64,000 bases of DNA from DATFVJ01 sp963851085 (lineage in GTDB: Bacteria; Actinomycetota; Actinomycetes; Streptosporangiales; Streptosporangiaceae): NCBI GenBank assembly GCA_963851085.1, contig CAWKNX010000005.1:124001-188000 (forward strand), in the 5' to 3' direction. Both the position numbers and the translations under genes were made by a program. Positions 1 to 8,022 of the stretch are shown piece by piece (positions within the stretch are counted from its first letter, which is position 1; each line of letters opens with the position of its first letter). The notes under the pieces are model-generated. The model saw only the letters and a program-made list of their open reading frames with translations, did no database searches and was not told where the DNA came from.

Positions 1-1
1 G

Positions 2-787
2 GGCTGGCAGGAGGAGTTCGGCGGTTTCCCCAGCAAGCACACTATCTGGCTGGCCGACTACTGGGGCGGCATGATGCAGGCCGTCAACATCCTGGCCGCC
101 CTGTACTGGCGGGACACCGTGTCGGGTGAGGGCACCTTGCTGGAGTACTCCCAGGTCGAGGGGGTGACCCGTCAGCTCGAATGGTCTTTGCCCGTGTACG
201 GCCGCTACGGCATCGTCCGGCAGCGGTGGGGCGGCTGGGACACCGAGCTGTGCGTGAACGGGATCATCGGCTGCGGCAAATCGTCGTATCCCGACTCCGA
301 CAACCCACAGGAGCAGGAAGAGGGCTACCTCACGATCACCGCCTACCAGGACGAGGACTTCATCCGCCTCTGCGACGTGATCGGGCGCCAGGACTTGGCG
401 AAGAAGTACCCCGGCCTGGACTCGCGGGTCCAGGCCGATTCCCAGCGGGAGATCTACGCGGCCCTCGAAGAATGGGCCAAGGACAAGACCAAGGAGGAAG
501 CGGCGAGCGCCCTCGACCGGAACGACATCCTGAACCAGCCGGTGTGGAACGCCAAGGAGGTCGCCGAGCAGCCTCACTGGCGGGAGCGGGGATCGATCTC
601 CTGGCTGGACGATGCGACCTTCGGCGACGTGCTGGCCCAGGGTCCGGGGTACATGCTCAGCCAGACTCCGCCGCGGGTCAAGTCGGCCTTCAAGCCCGTG
701 GGCGCGGACAACGAGTACATCTACGTGAAGCTCGCCGGGCTCTCCAACGAGGAGATCAGGCAACTCGAAGAGGAGGAGGTGATCTAG
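2..787 (+). CDS. CaiB/BaiF (family III) CoA-transferase, 3' part only
   Basis: This is the C-terminal about 261 residues of a family III CoA-transferase, which moves CoA between an acyl-CoA donor and a carboxylic acid. The reading frame is open at the left edge, so the start and the catalytic Asp of the N-terminal half lie outside the window. Family-typical signs are the MMQAVNILAALYWRD stretch near the visible start and the C-terminal NQPVWNAKEVAEQPHWRERG region, which resembles the usual 'NDP..REREM' segment of these enzymes. The stop TAG abuts the GTG of the next gene, so the first genes probably form one operon. The nearby aryl-CoA ligase and Liv-type importer suggest use of an aromatic or alicyclic acid, but the substrate cannot be read from sequence. 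Confidence 0.85.
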   Translation, partial: GWQEEFGGFPSKHTIWLADYWGGMMQAVNILAALYWRDTVSGEGTLLEYSQVEGVTRQLEWSLPVYGRYGIVRQRWGGWDTELCVNGIIGCGKSSYPDSDNPQEQEEGYLTITAYQDEDFIRLCDVIGRQDLAKKYPGLDSRVQADSQREIYAALEEWAKDKTKEEAASALDRNDILNQPVWNAKEVAEQPHWRERGSISWLDDATFGDVLAQGPGYMLSQTPPRVKSAFKPVGADNEYIYVKLAGLSNEEIRQLEEEEVI

Positions 788-1177
788 GTGCCCGGGGACA
801 ACAAGGGTCTCATCTTGCGCTGCGAGTGCGGCACCAAGAACTACCTGGACCCGTACGCCTTCTTCAGCTTCTCCGGGAAGACGAGGTGCGCGGGCTGCGG
901 CCAGGTGTACTTCATCACGCTTCAGGGCGGATTCGTAACGGAGGGACCGCAGAAGACCGACGGCGAGCCCGATCACCTGCCTGGATATGCGGAGACGGCG
1001 GACTTCGAACCCGTCTCGGGTCCCGGCAAGACGGCTCCCTCCCCCAAGGCGCGCGCAGACATCCTGGGACGGCCGAAGCCGATCACTCAGAGCATCCGGG
1101 GGAGACCGGTGAGCGGGCGGCCGCTCACTAAGGATGAACTTGTGGGCTCGAAGCCGCGGATGATCGTGGAAGGCTAG
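788..1177 (+). CDS. Small zinc-ribbon-like protein (129 aa)
   Basis: A small soluble protein of unknown function. The first 45 residues carry two cysteine pairs, CEC at about residue 12 and CAGC at about residue 37, spaced as in a zinc ribbon; the rest is low-complexity and Pro/Gly rich. The GTG start is preceded by a strong GAGGAGG ribosome site that lies inside the end of the upstream CoA-transferase gene, so translation is probably coupled. Position between a CoA-transferase and an acyl-CoA ligase suggests an accessory or metal-binding subunit of the same pathway, which is inference only. Confidence 0.6.
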   Translation: MPGDNKGLILRCECGTKNYLDPYAFFSFSGKTRCAGCGQVYFITLQGGFVTEGPQKTDGEPDHLPGYAETADFEPVSGPGKTAPSPKARADILGRPKPITQSIRGRPVSGRPLTKDELVGSKPRMIVEG

Positions 1178-1185
1178 GAGGGGCT

Positions 1186-1374
1186 ATGTGGGAGTGCTTC
1201 CGTGAGGCGCATGACCCTCACATCGCCAAGGTCTACGCGGGGTACTGCACGCGGGCCGAGGCGCCGTTCTTTGTCATGGTCCCCAAGGAGTACGCGGACA
1301 GCGAGACCTGCCCGCACTGCGGGGCGCCGCGCGTTGCCGAGGCTCCGTCTCCGGTTGCTGCCAAGAGGGGGTGA
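1186..1374 (+). CDS. Small CPHC zinc-finger protein (62 aa)
   Basis: A 62-residue protein with one clear C-terminal CPHC motif (ETCPHCGAPR) and a second possible ligand pair at Cys4 and Cys21. The ATG follows an AGGAGG ribosome site at 1177-1182. It sits in a run of closely spaced genes, and its TGA ends 4 bases before the next TTG start. I do not recognise the family; small rubredoxin-like or zinc-ribbon subunits often accompany acyl-CoA enzymes, but nothing here proves that role. Confidence 0.55.
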   Translation: MWECFREAHDPHIAKVYAGYCTRAEAPFFVMVPKEYADSETCPHCGAPRVAEAPSPVAAKRG

Positions 1375-1378
1375 CGAA

Positions 1379-1813
1379 TTGAAGGTCGAGTTCTACTACT
1401 CGAGCAAGGACAAGCCGTCGGACCGGTTTCCTGTGTCGGTTAACGACGCTTTGGAGGGGCTGAAGGAGCTCGAGCAGTTCGGCGTGACGACTGAGGTTAT
1501 CGACGTCTCCGGGCTCGATGACGTGTTCCGGCTCTACCACAAAGCCCTTGTAGGACCCCACGCGGCCAAGCGAGCCGTTTTCGGTATGAAGGGGGCCCTG
1601 CAAGCCGACTTCGGCCGGACGTGCCCGGCGCTGTACGTATACCAAGGTGATGCCGACCGGTACCCGACGGACGCCTATCCACGGAGCGACCGGGCGAAGG
1701 GACTCATCGGCATCGGTGATGCCTTGGAGGAACTGATCGCGGAGAACCGGAGGAGGAGGGCTGGCAGCCGCACGAGATCGGCGGTCACTGAGGCTGAGGA
1801 AGGGGCCGAGTAG
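1379..1813 (+). CDS. Hypothetical protein, TTG start (144 aa)
   Basis: A 144-residue protein that I do not recognise. It begins LKVEFYYSSKDKPSDRF if the TTG at 1379 is used; a GAGGGGG ribosome site lies directly upstream and the preceding gene ends at 1374. The frame is open further upstream, but that stretch overlaps the preceding gene and reads as low-complexity Arg/Thr sequence. The body is mixed alpha/beta with a central HKALVGPHAAKRAVFG segment and a charged, Glu/Arg-rich tail. No signal peptide or membrane span is visible. It belongs to the same plus-strand gene string as the CoA-transferase and CoA ligase. Confidence 0.6.
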   Translation: MKVEFYYSSKDKPSDRFPVSVNDALEGLKELEQFGVTTEVIDVSGLDDVFRLYHKALVGPHAAKRAVFGMKGALQADFGRTCPALYVYQGDADRYPTDAYPRSDRAKGLIGIGDALEELIAENRRRRAGSRTRSAVTEAEEGAE

Positions 1814-1852
1814 GAGCGAGGGTGACAACCGGCCTCTGAGGGAGTGATGAGC

Positions 1853-3564
1853 ATGATCCCCGAGGAATACCTTCCACCCCAGGAGATGAGGCCCACGAGG
1901 GTGTACCTCACCCCGGAAGTGCAGCAATACCCTGCCCGTATGAACCCGGCCCGGGAACTGCTCGACCGGAACGTGGAGGAGGGCAAGGGCAGCAAGCGGC
2001 CATCTTCTTCCGGGATCGCGTCATCACCTACGGCGCCCTGCAGGAGCAGGCCAACCGGCTCGGCAACCTGCTGGCCTCCCAGGGAGTGGAGGAAGAGGAC
2101 CGGGTCGTGATCCTCTCCCCGAACCAGCCTCTGTCGGTGGTGGCGAACTTCGCGGCGATGAAGCTGGGAGCCATTCCCGTTCCCGCCTCTCCACTCCTCT
2201 CGCCCCCAGAGGTCGCCTGGGTGGTGAACAACTCCGAGGCCCGCGCCCTCTTGATCCACCCCGCGATGCTGCCCGGCGTGGAGAAGGCCAGACACGATTT
2301 CGCTGAGGCACCCGCGCTCCTCGGCCTGGCCCCGCCGTCAGAAGACCTCGCCCAGGCTGGCGTCCAATCGGTCCTTCCGCTCATGGAGAAGGCGGACGCC
2401 AGCCTTGAGCCGGTCCTTCGGCAGAAGGACCGGGTAGGGCTCCTCCTCTATACCTCCGGGACATCGGGCAAGCCGAAGGGCGTGGCGCATCTGGTGGAGG
2501 AGATCCTCGCCGTCGCTGACACGTTTGGCCGCTACGGGTGGAAACTTCGAGACGACGACGTGGTGTTCAGTCCAGCCCCGCTCGCCTTCGCAGCCGGCTA
2601 CGGTGCCATGGCGGTCATCCCGTTCCGATTCGGGGCTGCGGTATCCATCATGCCGCGCTTCGAGCCAGTGGCGGCCTTCGAGAGCGTGCAGCAGCACCGC
2701 GCCACCGTCCTCACCATCCTGCCCACGTCCTACCGGAGGATGCTTCAGGTGGAGGGGGCAGAAAAGCGGTTCGACCTTTCATCGGTCCGGATGTGCACAG
2801 GCGGCGGCGAGGCGCTCACGGCGGAGACATACAAGCAGTGGCTCGAACGCTTCGGCCGGGAGATTTTCGAGGGTCTTGGCACCACCGAGATGCTCTACGT
2901 GTTCGTCTCCGCCGCGGTCACCGAGAAGGCCAAGCCAGGCTCGATCGGGACCCCGGTCCCCGGGTTCGAGGTGAAGGTGGTGACCGACGAGGGGAACGAG
3001 GTCGGCCCCGGCGAGATCGGCCACATGGTGGCCAGAGGCCCCACCGGGACGCTCTACTGGCGACCCCTGGAAGAGGACGCAAGGCTCATGGAGAGCCAGC
3101 GGAGCAATGTGGTGGGAGACGGTTGGAATTTGGTGGGCGACTACGTGTACGCGGACGGGGATGGCTACTTCTGGTTCGTGTCGCGGGAGGACGACCTCAT
3201 CAAGTCCTCTGGCTACCGGATCGGACCCGACGAGATCGAGATGGTGATCCTCAAGCACCCCGCGGTAGCTGATGTCGGCGTCATCGGAGTCCCCGACGCC
3301 GTGCGAGGGCAGAGCACTAAGGCGTCCGTCGTACTGACCGAGGGATACGCTCCAAGCGACGAGCTCAAGCAGCAAATCATCGACTTCTGCCGGAACGAGA
3401 TCGCCGTCTACAAGCTTCCCCGGGAGGTGGAGTTCGTGGAGAGCCTCCCCCGGACGGTCACCGGCAAGCTGCTGAGGCGCGTCCTCCGGACCAGCAAGCA
3501 GCAACGCGCACAGCCAAGCGAGGGTGGCCGCCTCACCGGATCTCTGGATCAGGGGGCTATCTGA
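1853..3564 (+). CDS. AMP-forming acyl/aryl-CoA ligase (benzoate-CoA ligase type), one frameshift
   Basis: An ANL-superfamily ligase that would activate a carboxylic acid with ATP to an acyl-AMP and then to an acyl-CoA. Visible motifs are the P-loop YTSGTSGKPKG, the GLGTTEM substrate/adenylate motif, GDYVYADGDGYF, the hinge SREDDLIKSSGYRIGP and the C-terminal TGKLLRR lysine. The N-terminal ~47 residues (MIPEEYLPPQEMRPTRV onward) lie in frame 2, while the rest from AAIFFRDR onward lies in frame 1. Restoring a single base near 1994-1996 joins them into one protein of about 570 residues, the usual length. The start ATG at 1853 has GAGGGA about 10 bases upstream; GTG 1844 and ATG 1847 are alternatives. 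Confidence 0.85.
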
Positions 3565-3641
3565 ACGCGTTGTCCGTCTACCGACAGGGGGGAGGTGAGG
3601 GGCATTCCGGCTCCGGACGAGCCGGGTGAGGAGGTAAGGCT

Positions 3642-3928
3642 ATGGACACTCAATCGGGGCATCCGAGGAGATCGAGGGACTGCGAGACGCTGTCGCGCTG
3701 GTGATCGCGCTTCGGGCAGGGAACAGGGCAGCGGCCCGCGAGATCCTTTCGCTTCGCCAAGGAACCGACCTTGCATTGATCGAGGCGCAGGTGGGCGTCA
3801 TCGAGGCGTTCGGGGTCGACGCCGCCGCTTGTCGCGGCCTTTCCTTCGACGAACTGCTTCGGCGACTGTCCCTGCGCCTGGCCATGCAGCCGGGCATCAG
3901 CAAGGCCACCGGCGCTGGGCCGTCGTAG
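3642..3928 (+). CDS. Small hypothetical protein, one frameshift
   Basis: A small helical protein of about 95 residues. An AGGAGG ribosome site precedes the ATG at 3642 (MDTQSG), but this frame stops after 20 codons. Shifting by one base in the GGGG run near 3655-3658 continues into a good helical sequence (SEEIEGLRDAVALVIALRAG...), which ends at 3928. The sequence is Ala/Leu/Arg-rich and I do not recognise it. It might be a response-regulator-like or helical accessory protein; no function is claimed. Confidence 0.4.
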
Positions 3929-3976
3929 GTCTCCGTGACTCGATCTCGCGACCCCCTCGTCTTGGGTCGGGCGCGG

Positions 3977-4429
3977 TCACTCCACCTGAGTGACCGCGAG
4001 CTGGGCTTCGAGGTCGGCAATGCGCCGCCGCAGCTCCTTCTCTTCTGTCCAGCGCTGGGTGACGTCCCGCATGATGGCGGCCACCCCGAGAATCTCCCCC
4101 GCCGGGTCGCGAAGCAACGCGACGCTGAATTCCACCGAGATCCGCGTCTCATCCTTTCGGATGGCCGGCACGCCGAGCAGTTCCCGGCCGTACCGCGTGA
4201 CGCCCGTCTCCATGGCCTTCCGGAACGCGTTCCAGTGCCGCTCACGGAGGCGTTCCGGGATGATCACGTCGAGGCTCTGGCCGACCGCCTCCTCTGCCGA
4301 GTAACCGAAGATGACCTGAGCGCCACCGTTCCACAGGCGGATGGTCCCATCGCGATCGGCCATGACGATGGCGTCCGGGGCGCTCTCCACGATCCGGTGG
4401 CTCAACCAGTCAGGCTCGTACATCGCCAT
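3977..4429 (-). CDS. Single PAS-domain protein (150 aa)
   Basis: A stand-alone PAS sensor domain with no output domain. Residues about 8-125 match the PAS fold: APDAIVMADRDGTIRLWN, a GYSAEEAVGQ helix, the ESIIPERLR-like segment, and a final VAAIMRDVTQR strand. After it, a short coiled-coil-like helix (EEKELRRRIADLEAQL) could dimerise or dock to a partner. The ATG has an AGGAGG site 9 bases upstream. PAS modules bind small ligands or haem/flavin; which one cannot be told here. It is convergent with the preceding small gene and may sense the pathway substrate or redox state. Confidence 0.8.
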   Translation of the reverse strand: MAMYEPDWLSHRIVESAPDAIVMADRDGTIRLWNGGAQVIFGYSAEEAVGQSLDVIIPERLRERHWNAFRKAMETGVTRYGRELLGVPAIRKDETRISVEFSVALLRDPAGEILGVAAIMRDVTQRWTEEKELRRRIADLEAQLAVTQVE

Positions 4430-4779
4430 TTGTCACGACCTCCTGTGGCATCCTCCGACTCCCCAAGATCTTTCGCCCGCCCCTTTCGCGTATCCACCTT
4501 GGGAGCGGTGAGGGAGTCCGGATCCCGAATTCATCTACACCCATTCACGCAATCCTAGATCAGACCCGCGATCTCCTCGGGATCGTCCTCGGGTGTGTAG
4601 TGCGTGGGCGGTCACGTCATGCTCCGGTGAGAGTCCTCATGCTCGTCGCCTGCGTCTGTTTGCCCGACCGACCGGCTGATACCAGCGTGTTGAGGGCTGA
4701 ACTACGTGGGCGGAACCCGCATGCGTAGCCCCACGGACGTCCCTCCCGCCCGTGGGCTCCCGAACCCCAAGGGTGCGCG
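4430..4779. other. Intergenic stretch, nothing recognised
   Basis: About 350 bases between the PAS gene and the end of the transporter operon. Short open frames exist but have no credible protein character. I see no tRNA, strong hairpin with a T run, or repeat. Some base composition here (4620-4700) is less GC-rich than the flanking genes. Confidence 0.4.
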
Positions 4780-5499
4780 TCAGCCGGACCCTCTCCCGTA
4801 CAGGAACCGGGCCTCCCTAGAGGCCAGGAGGTCCCGGGGGGCACCCTCGGCCACGATCCGGCCCGCAGCGAAGAGGTAGGCCCGGGAGGCCAGCGAGGCC
4901 AGGAGGTCGAGCCTCTGGCCCGATATCAGGACCGAGCCCCCGCGGGACCGGACGCGATCCAGGGCCAGGGCCAGGCGCGCGGTCGAGTCCCTGTCCACCC
5001 CCAGGAACGGGTCGTCGGCCAGGAGCAGGCGGGGCCGCTGGACCAGGGCCGCGGCGGCCAAGACCAGCTTCCGCTGCCCGCCGGAGAGCTTCGCCGCGGG
5101 GCGGTCACCGACGCCTCCCACCATTGGGAGGTCCTGGGCCACCTCTTCGAGGGCCCCCGGAGGCCTGGCAGCCGTCTCCCAGGCCAGGAGGAGGTGGTCG
5201 CGTGCCGTGAGCGTGGGGAACACCCGGGGCTGCTCGGGGATCCAGGCCATCCCCAGGACGGCCCGGCGGTACGGGGGGAGGCTGGTGACATCCCGTCCAT
5301 CAACCAGGATGCTCCCGGTGGAGGCCACAAGCCCCAGAACAGCCAACAACAGCGTGGTCTTCCCGGCGCCGTTGGAGCCCAGGAGGGCGACGATCTCTCC
5401 CCGTCCCGCGACCACGTTCACATCCTCGATGACCGGGGCCTCGTCGTATCCGGCGGTCAGGGCGATGGTCCGGAGGACTGGTTGGCGCGCCGGTTTCAC
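4780..5499 (-). CDS. livF: Branched-chain-type ABC importer ATPase, LivF-like
   Basis: ATP-binding subunit of a hydrophobic-amino-acid/organic-acid (HAAT) ABC importer, about 239 residues. Walker A is GSNGAGKTT, the Q-loop is in IPEQPRVFP and the signature is LSGGQRKLV. Walker B reads LLLADDPFLG, so Asp occupies the position of the catalytic Glu. The GTG start at 5499 overlaps the TGA of the livG-like gene as GTGA, showing translational coupling. A longer upstream open frame exists but it overlaps livG and is rejected. The partner gene has a complementary defect in its signature motif (see findings). It is the last gene of a five-gene operon. Confidence 0.88.
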   Translation of the reverse strand: MKPARQPVLRTIALTAGYDEAPVIEDVNVVAGRGEIVALLGSNGAGKTTLLLAVLGLVASTGSILVDGRDVTSLPPYRRAVLGMAWIPEQPRVFPTLTARDHLLLAWETAARPPGALEEVAQDLPMVGGVGDRPAAKLSGGQRKLVLAAAALVQRPRLLLADDPFLGVDRDSTARLALALDRVRSRGGSVLISGQRLDLLASLASRAYLFAAGRIVAEGAPRDLLASREARFLYGRGSG

Positions 5500-6191
5500 G
5501 GGCCGCTCTTCCCGTCCCCTGCCGGGGGGTGGGCCTGCCCCTGGTCGGCCACCCTTCCGCCCTCCAGCCGTACCACCCGTGAGGCCACCAGGGGAACGAC
5601 CGAGGGGTCGTGCTCCACCAGGATCACCCCTGCCCCTGCTCCCGCTGCGGTGCGCACGGTCTCCGCCAGCAGGGGGAGCAGGGCCGGAGCGAGGCCGGCC
5701 GCGGGCTCGTCCAGGAGCAGCACCCGGGCTCCCGAGGAAATGGCCCGGGCTACCTCCATCCGGCGGAGTTCGGAGGGCGTGACCTCGGAGCTGGGCCGGG
5801 GACCCCAGGCCTCCAGCCCGACCCACTGTGGGAGGGCAGGAGCCGGAGGGCCGGAGAGCGCCCTCCGTCGGAGCGCCAGGCCGAGCAGTTCCTTGCCGGT
5901 GAGGCCGTAGACGCCATGGGGGACCTGGAAAGTGCGGGCGATACCCAGCCTGGCACGTCCGTGGGGAGCGAGGCGATCGAGGGGCCGCCCCCCGAGCTGG
6001 ACCTGTCCCCGGTAGCGGACCAGGCCACAGACGGCGTCCAGGAGCGTGCTCTTCCCGGAGCCGTTGGGACCCACCAGGCCGACCACCTCACCCGGGGCCA
6101 CTGTCAGGCTGACCCCAGCCAGGGCCAGGATGCCGTCCCGGGACACGCGCAAGTCGTGAACCTCCAGGGCCGCCTGCCCGCCGGCCCGCAC
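5496..6191 (-). CDS. livG: Branched-chain-type ABC importer ATPase, LivG-like
   Basis: Second ATP-binding subunit of the HAAT importer, 231 residues. It has Walker A GPNGSGKST, Q-loop ARTFQVPHG, a canonical Walker B LLLDEPAAGL and the H-switch in VEHDPS. The signature motif, normally LS(Y/G)G-like, reads VTPSELRRMEVARAI and is degenerate. The protein is shorter than typical LivG (about 255). The GTG start at 6191 overlaps the end of the livM-like gene by about 100 bases. This is longer than usual, so either the permease tail is extended or its stop is displaced by an indel. Confidence 0.85.
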   Translation of the reverse strand: MRAGGQAALEVHDLRVSRDGILALAGVSLTVAPGEVVGLVGPNGSGKSTLLDAVCGLVRYRGQVQLGGRPLDRLAPHGRARLGIARTFQVPHGVYGLTGKELLGLALRRRALSGPPAPALPQWVGLEAWGPRPSSEVTPSELRRMEVARAISSGARVLLLDEPAAGLAPALLPLLAETVRTAAGAGAGVILVEHDPSVVPLVASRVVRLEGGRVADQGQAHPPAGDGKSGP

Positions 6192-7140
6192 CGGCCCACC
6201 GGCCGGTCGGCCGGGCCGCCCGGCCTCCGATCCTCCTCCGGGGGGGCGGGACCGGACGGAGACGCCTGGTGGCCAGCACGATCACCAGCACGAGCGCCAC
6301 GGCCAGCCCGTGGAGGCCAGGGAACCGGGGGGCCAGGTAGAGCTGGTCCAGGGCCGAGAAATACAGGGCCACGGCGGCGGGGCCCCACGCCGGCCCAGCA
6401 CCAGCCACCCCTGCGGCCATGGCCAGCGCCGAGACGAGCGGGCTGAACACCGAGTCGGCGTCGACAAACCCGACCGTGCGTGTGTACAGCGCCCCGGCCA
6501 GGCCTGCCGCCACCCCGGTGGCGGCCAGGGCGGCCTCCCAGACCAGGTTCGCCGGCAACCCGAGAGTCTCGGCGACGGGGGGGTTCGAGGCCACCGCCGC
6601 CAGGACCGGACGGAGCCTCGGGCCGGAGGTCAGGGCCAGGGCCCCGGATGCCACGACCACCGCCCCGAGCCCCATGGCCGTTGCGGCCCGGCCCGTCGCA
6701 GGGGCCTCGATCAGCACGCCGGACGGCCCCCCGGTGAACGAGAGGTTCCCGGCTGCGGTGCGGAGGATCTCGGTCCAGGCCAGCGTGAAGACGGCGAAGG
6801 CGGGGACCGGCAGCCGCCGCCAGCGAGTCCCCAGGGACAGGGCCAGTGAGCAGAGGACGCCGGAAAGGCCGGCCGCCATGGCTGCACCGGCGGGGTGAAC
6901 CCCCCGGGTGAGGAGCAGCGCGGCGGCGTATGCGCCCGTGCCGAAGGGCGCCGCCATCCCGAAGCTCACCAGCCCGGACCGGGCTAGCCCCGCCCAGGCC
7001 GCCGCCAGTACCGCCCCCGGCGTCGCGACGGCCAGCGCCGCGGCGACGTCGGGAGGAGCCCACGGTGAGAGGAGCAGGGGCACCAGGAGGAACGCCCACC
7101 CCACCGATGCCAGCCGGCCCAGCCGCACGCCCGGGGACAT
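6088..7140 (-). CDS. livM: Branched-chain-type ABC importer permease, LivM-like
   Basis: Integral membrane permease of the HAAT importer, about 350 residues. It has multiple hydrophobic segments (for example LASVGWAFLLVPLLLS, AVLAAAWAGLARSGLVSFG, GMGLGAVVVASGALAL). The cytoplasmic loop before GLPANLVWEAAL, with NPPVAETLGLPA, corresponds to the EAA-like loop that docks the ATPases. The ATG at 7140 lies one base before the livH-like stop. The last ~40 residues are Arg/Gly/Pro-rich and overlap livG in another frame. That tail is unlike the family and may result from an indel. Confidence 0.82.
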   Translation of the reverse strand: MSPGVRLGRLASVGWAFLLVPLLLSPWAPPDVAAALAVATPGAVLAAAWAGLARSGLVSFGMAAPFGTGAYAAALLLTRGVHPAGAAMAAGLSGVLCSLALSLGTRWRRLPVPAFAVFTLAWTEILRTAAGNLSFTGGPSGVLIEAPATGRAATAMGLGAVVVASGALALTSGPRLRPVLAAVASNPPVAETLGLPANLVWEAALAATGVAAGLAGALYTRTVGFVDADSVFSPLVSALAMAAGVAGAGPAWGPAAVALYFSALDQLYLAPRFPGLHGLAVALVLVIVLATRRLRPVPPPRRRIGGRAARPTGRWAGAGRRAGGPGGSRLARVPGRHPGPGWGQPDSGPG

Positions 7141-7141
7141 T

Positions 7142-8005
7142 CTAGGTCCACGACCGCTTCCCGGCCCGCAATAGCACCACCAGCGAGAAGGCCAGGAAGA
7201 ACCACACCGCCTGCCACTGGGCTCCCAGCCAGTAGGAGGCGCTCCCCTGGAACGCACCGAGCAAGGCGCCCGCGCCCAGCAGCGCAACGGCCCGGCCGGG
7301 GACCACCGCTACCACCAGCGCGATGGAGGCGAACAGCAAGGCCTCCTCCCCGTAGGGCTGGAGGTAGGCGACGGTGGCGAACAGGAACCCGGAAATCCCC
7401 GAGAGCAGGCCGGAAAGGCCCCAGGCCACCCGGCGGTACTGAGCCGGGGCCAGGCCGTAGGCCTGGGCCAGATCAGGGTCCTGGCCGACCGCGCGGAGGG
7501 CTCGGCCCACCGGCCTGCGGGTAAGCAGGAGGTCCAGGGCTATCACCAGGACCACGGCGGCCGCGGCCGCCACGGCCTGGTCCGCGACGACCCGCACCGC
7601 CCCCATCCCCACCCCGGCGGACTCGAGGCCCAGGGACAGGCGGCGGGGGTTGCTGCCCGCCCCCGCCTGAAGCGATGCGTCGATGAGGAAGGCCAAGGCG
7701 AGAGTCAGAACGATGGCCCGCCCCTGTTCCGGCCCGCCGGACACTCCCCGCAGGGTCCTCGCGGCCCGGAGCGAGGCCTCCGCACCCAGGCCCAGCAAGA
7801 CCCCAACCGCCAACGCACCGAGGAAGGCCGCCGCGAGCGGGAGGCCTAGCCGGTGGATTGCGAACGCAGCGTACCCTGAGACCAGCATGCCGGCCCCGTA
7901 GGCCAGGTTGTACAGCCCGGCGCCCACGACGGCGACGTAGAGGCCCGACGCGACCAACGCGTAGAACAACCCGAAGACGGCCCCGGAGGCCGTGGACTGG
8001 AGCAT
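7142..8005 (-). CDS. livH: Branched-chain-type ABC importer permease, LivH-like
   Basis: Integral membrane permease of 287 residues, the usual LivH length. It has about eight hydrophobic segments, beginning GAVFGLFYALVASGLYVAVV and including AVALLGAGALLGAFQG near the end. The loop RALRAVGQDPDLAQAYGLA matches the conserved 'A..D...A...GI' docking loop of this family. It is 17 bases downstream of the substrate-binding-protein gene and 1 base upstream of the livM-like gene, so all five genes are probably co-transcribed. Confidence 0.87.
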   Translation of the reverse strand: MLQSTASGAVFGLFYALVASGLYVAVVGAGLYNLAYGAGMLVSGYAAFAIHRLGLPLAAAFLGALAVGVLLGLGAEASLRAARTLRGVSGGPEQGRAIVLTLALAFLIDASLQAGAGSNPRRLSLGLESAGVGMGAVRVVADQAVAAAAAVVLVIALDLLLTRRPVGRALRAVGQDPDLAQAYGLAPAQYRRVAWGLSGLLSGISGFLFATVAYLQPYGEEALLFASIALVVAVVPGRAVALLGAGALLGAFQGSASYWLGAQWQAVWFFLAFSLVVLLRAGKRSWT

Positions 8006-8022
8006 CCCTCAGCGCACCGCAC

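Noticed and set aside
4560..4780. Possible tRNA or small RNA in the gap before the importer
   Set aside because: No cloverleaf pairing or conserved T-loop sequence could be found.
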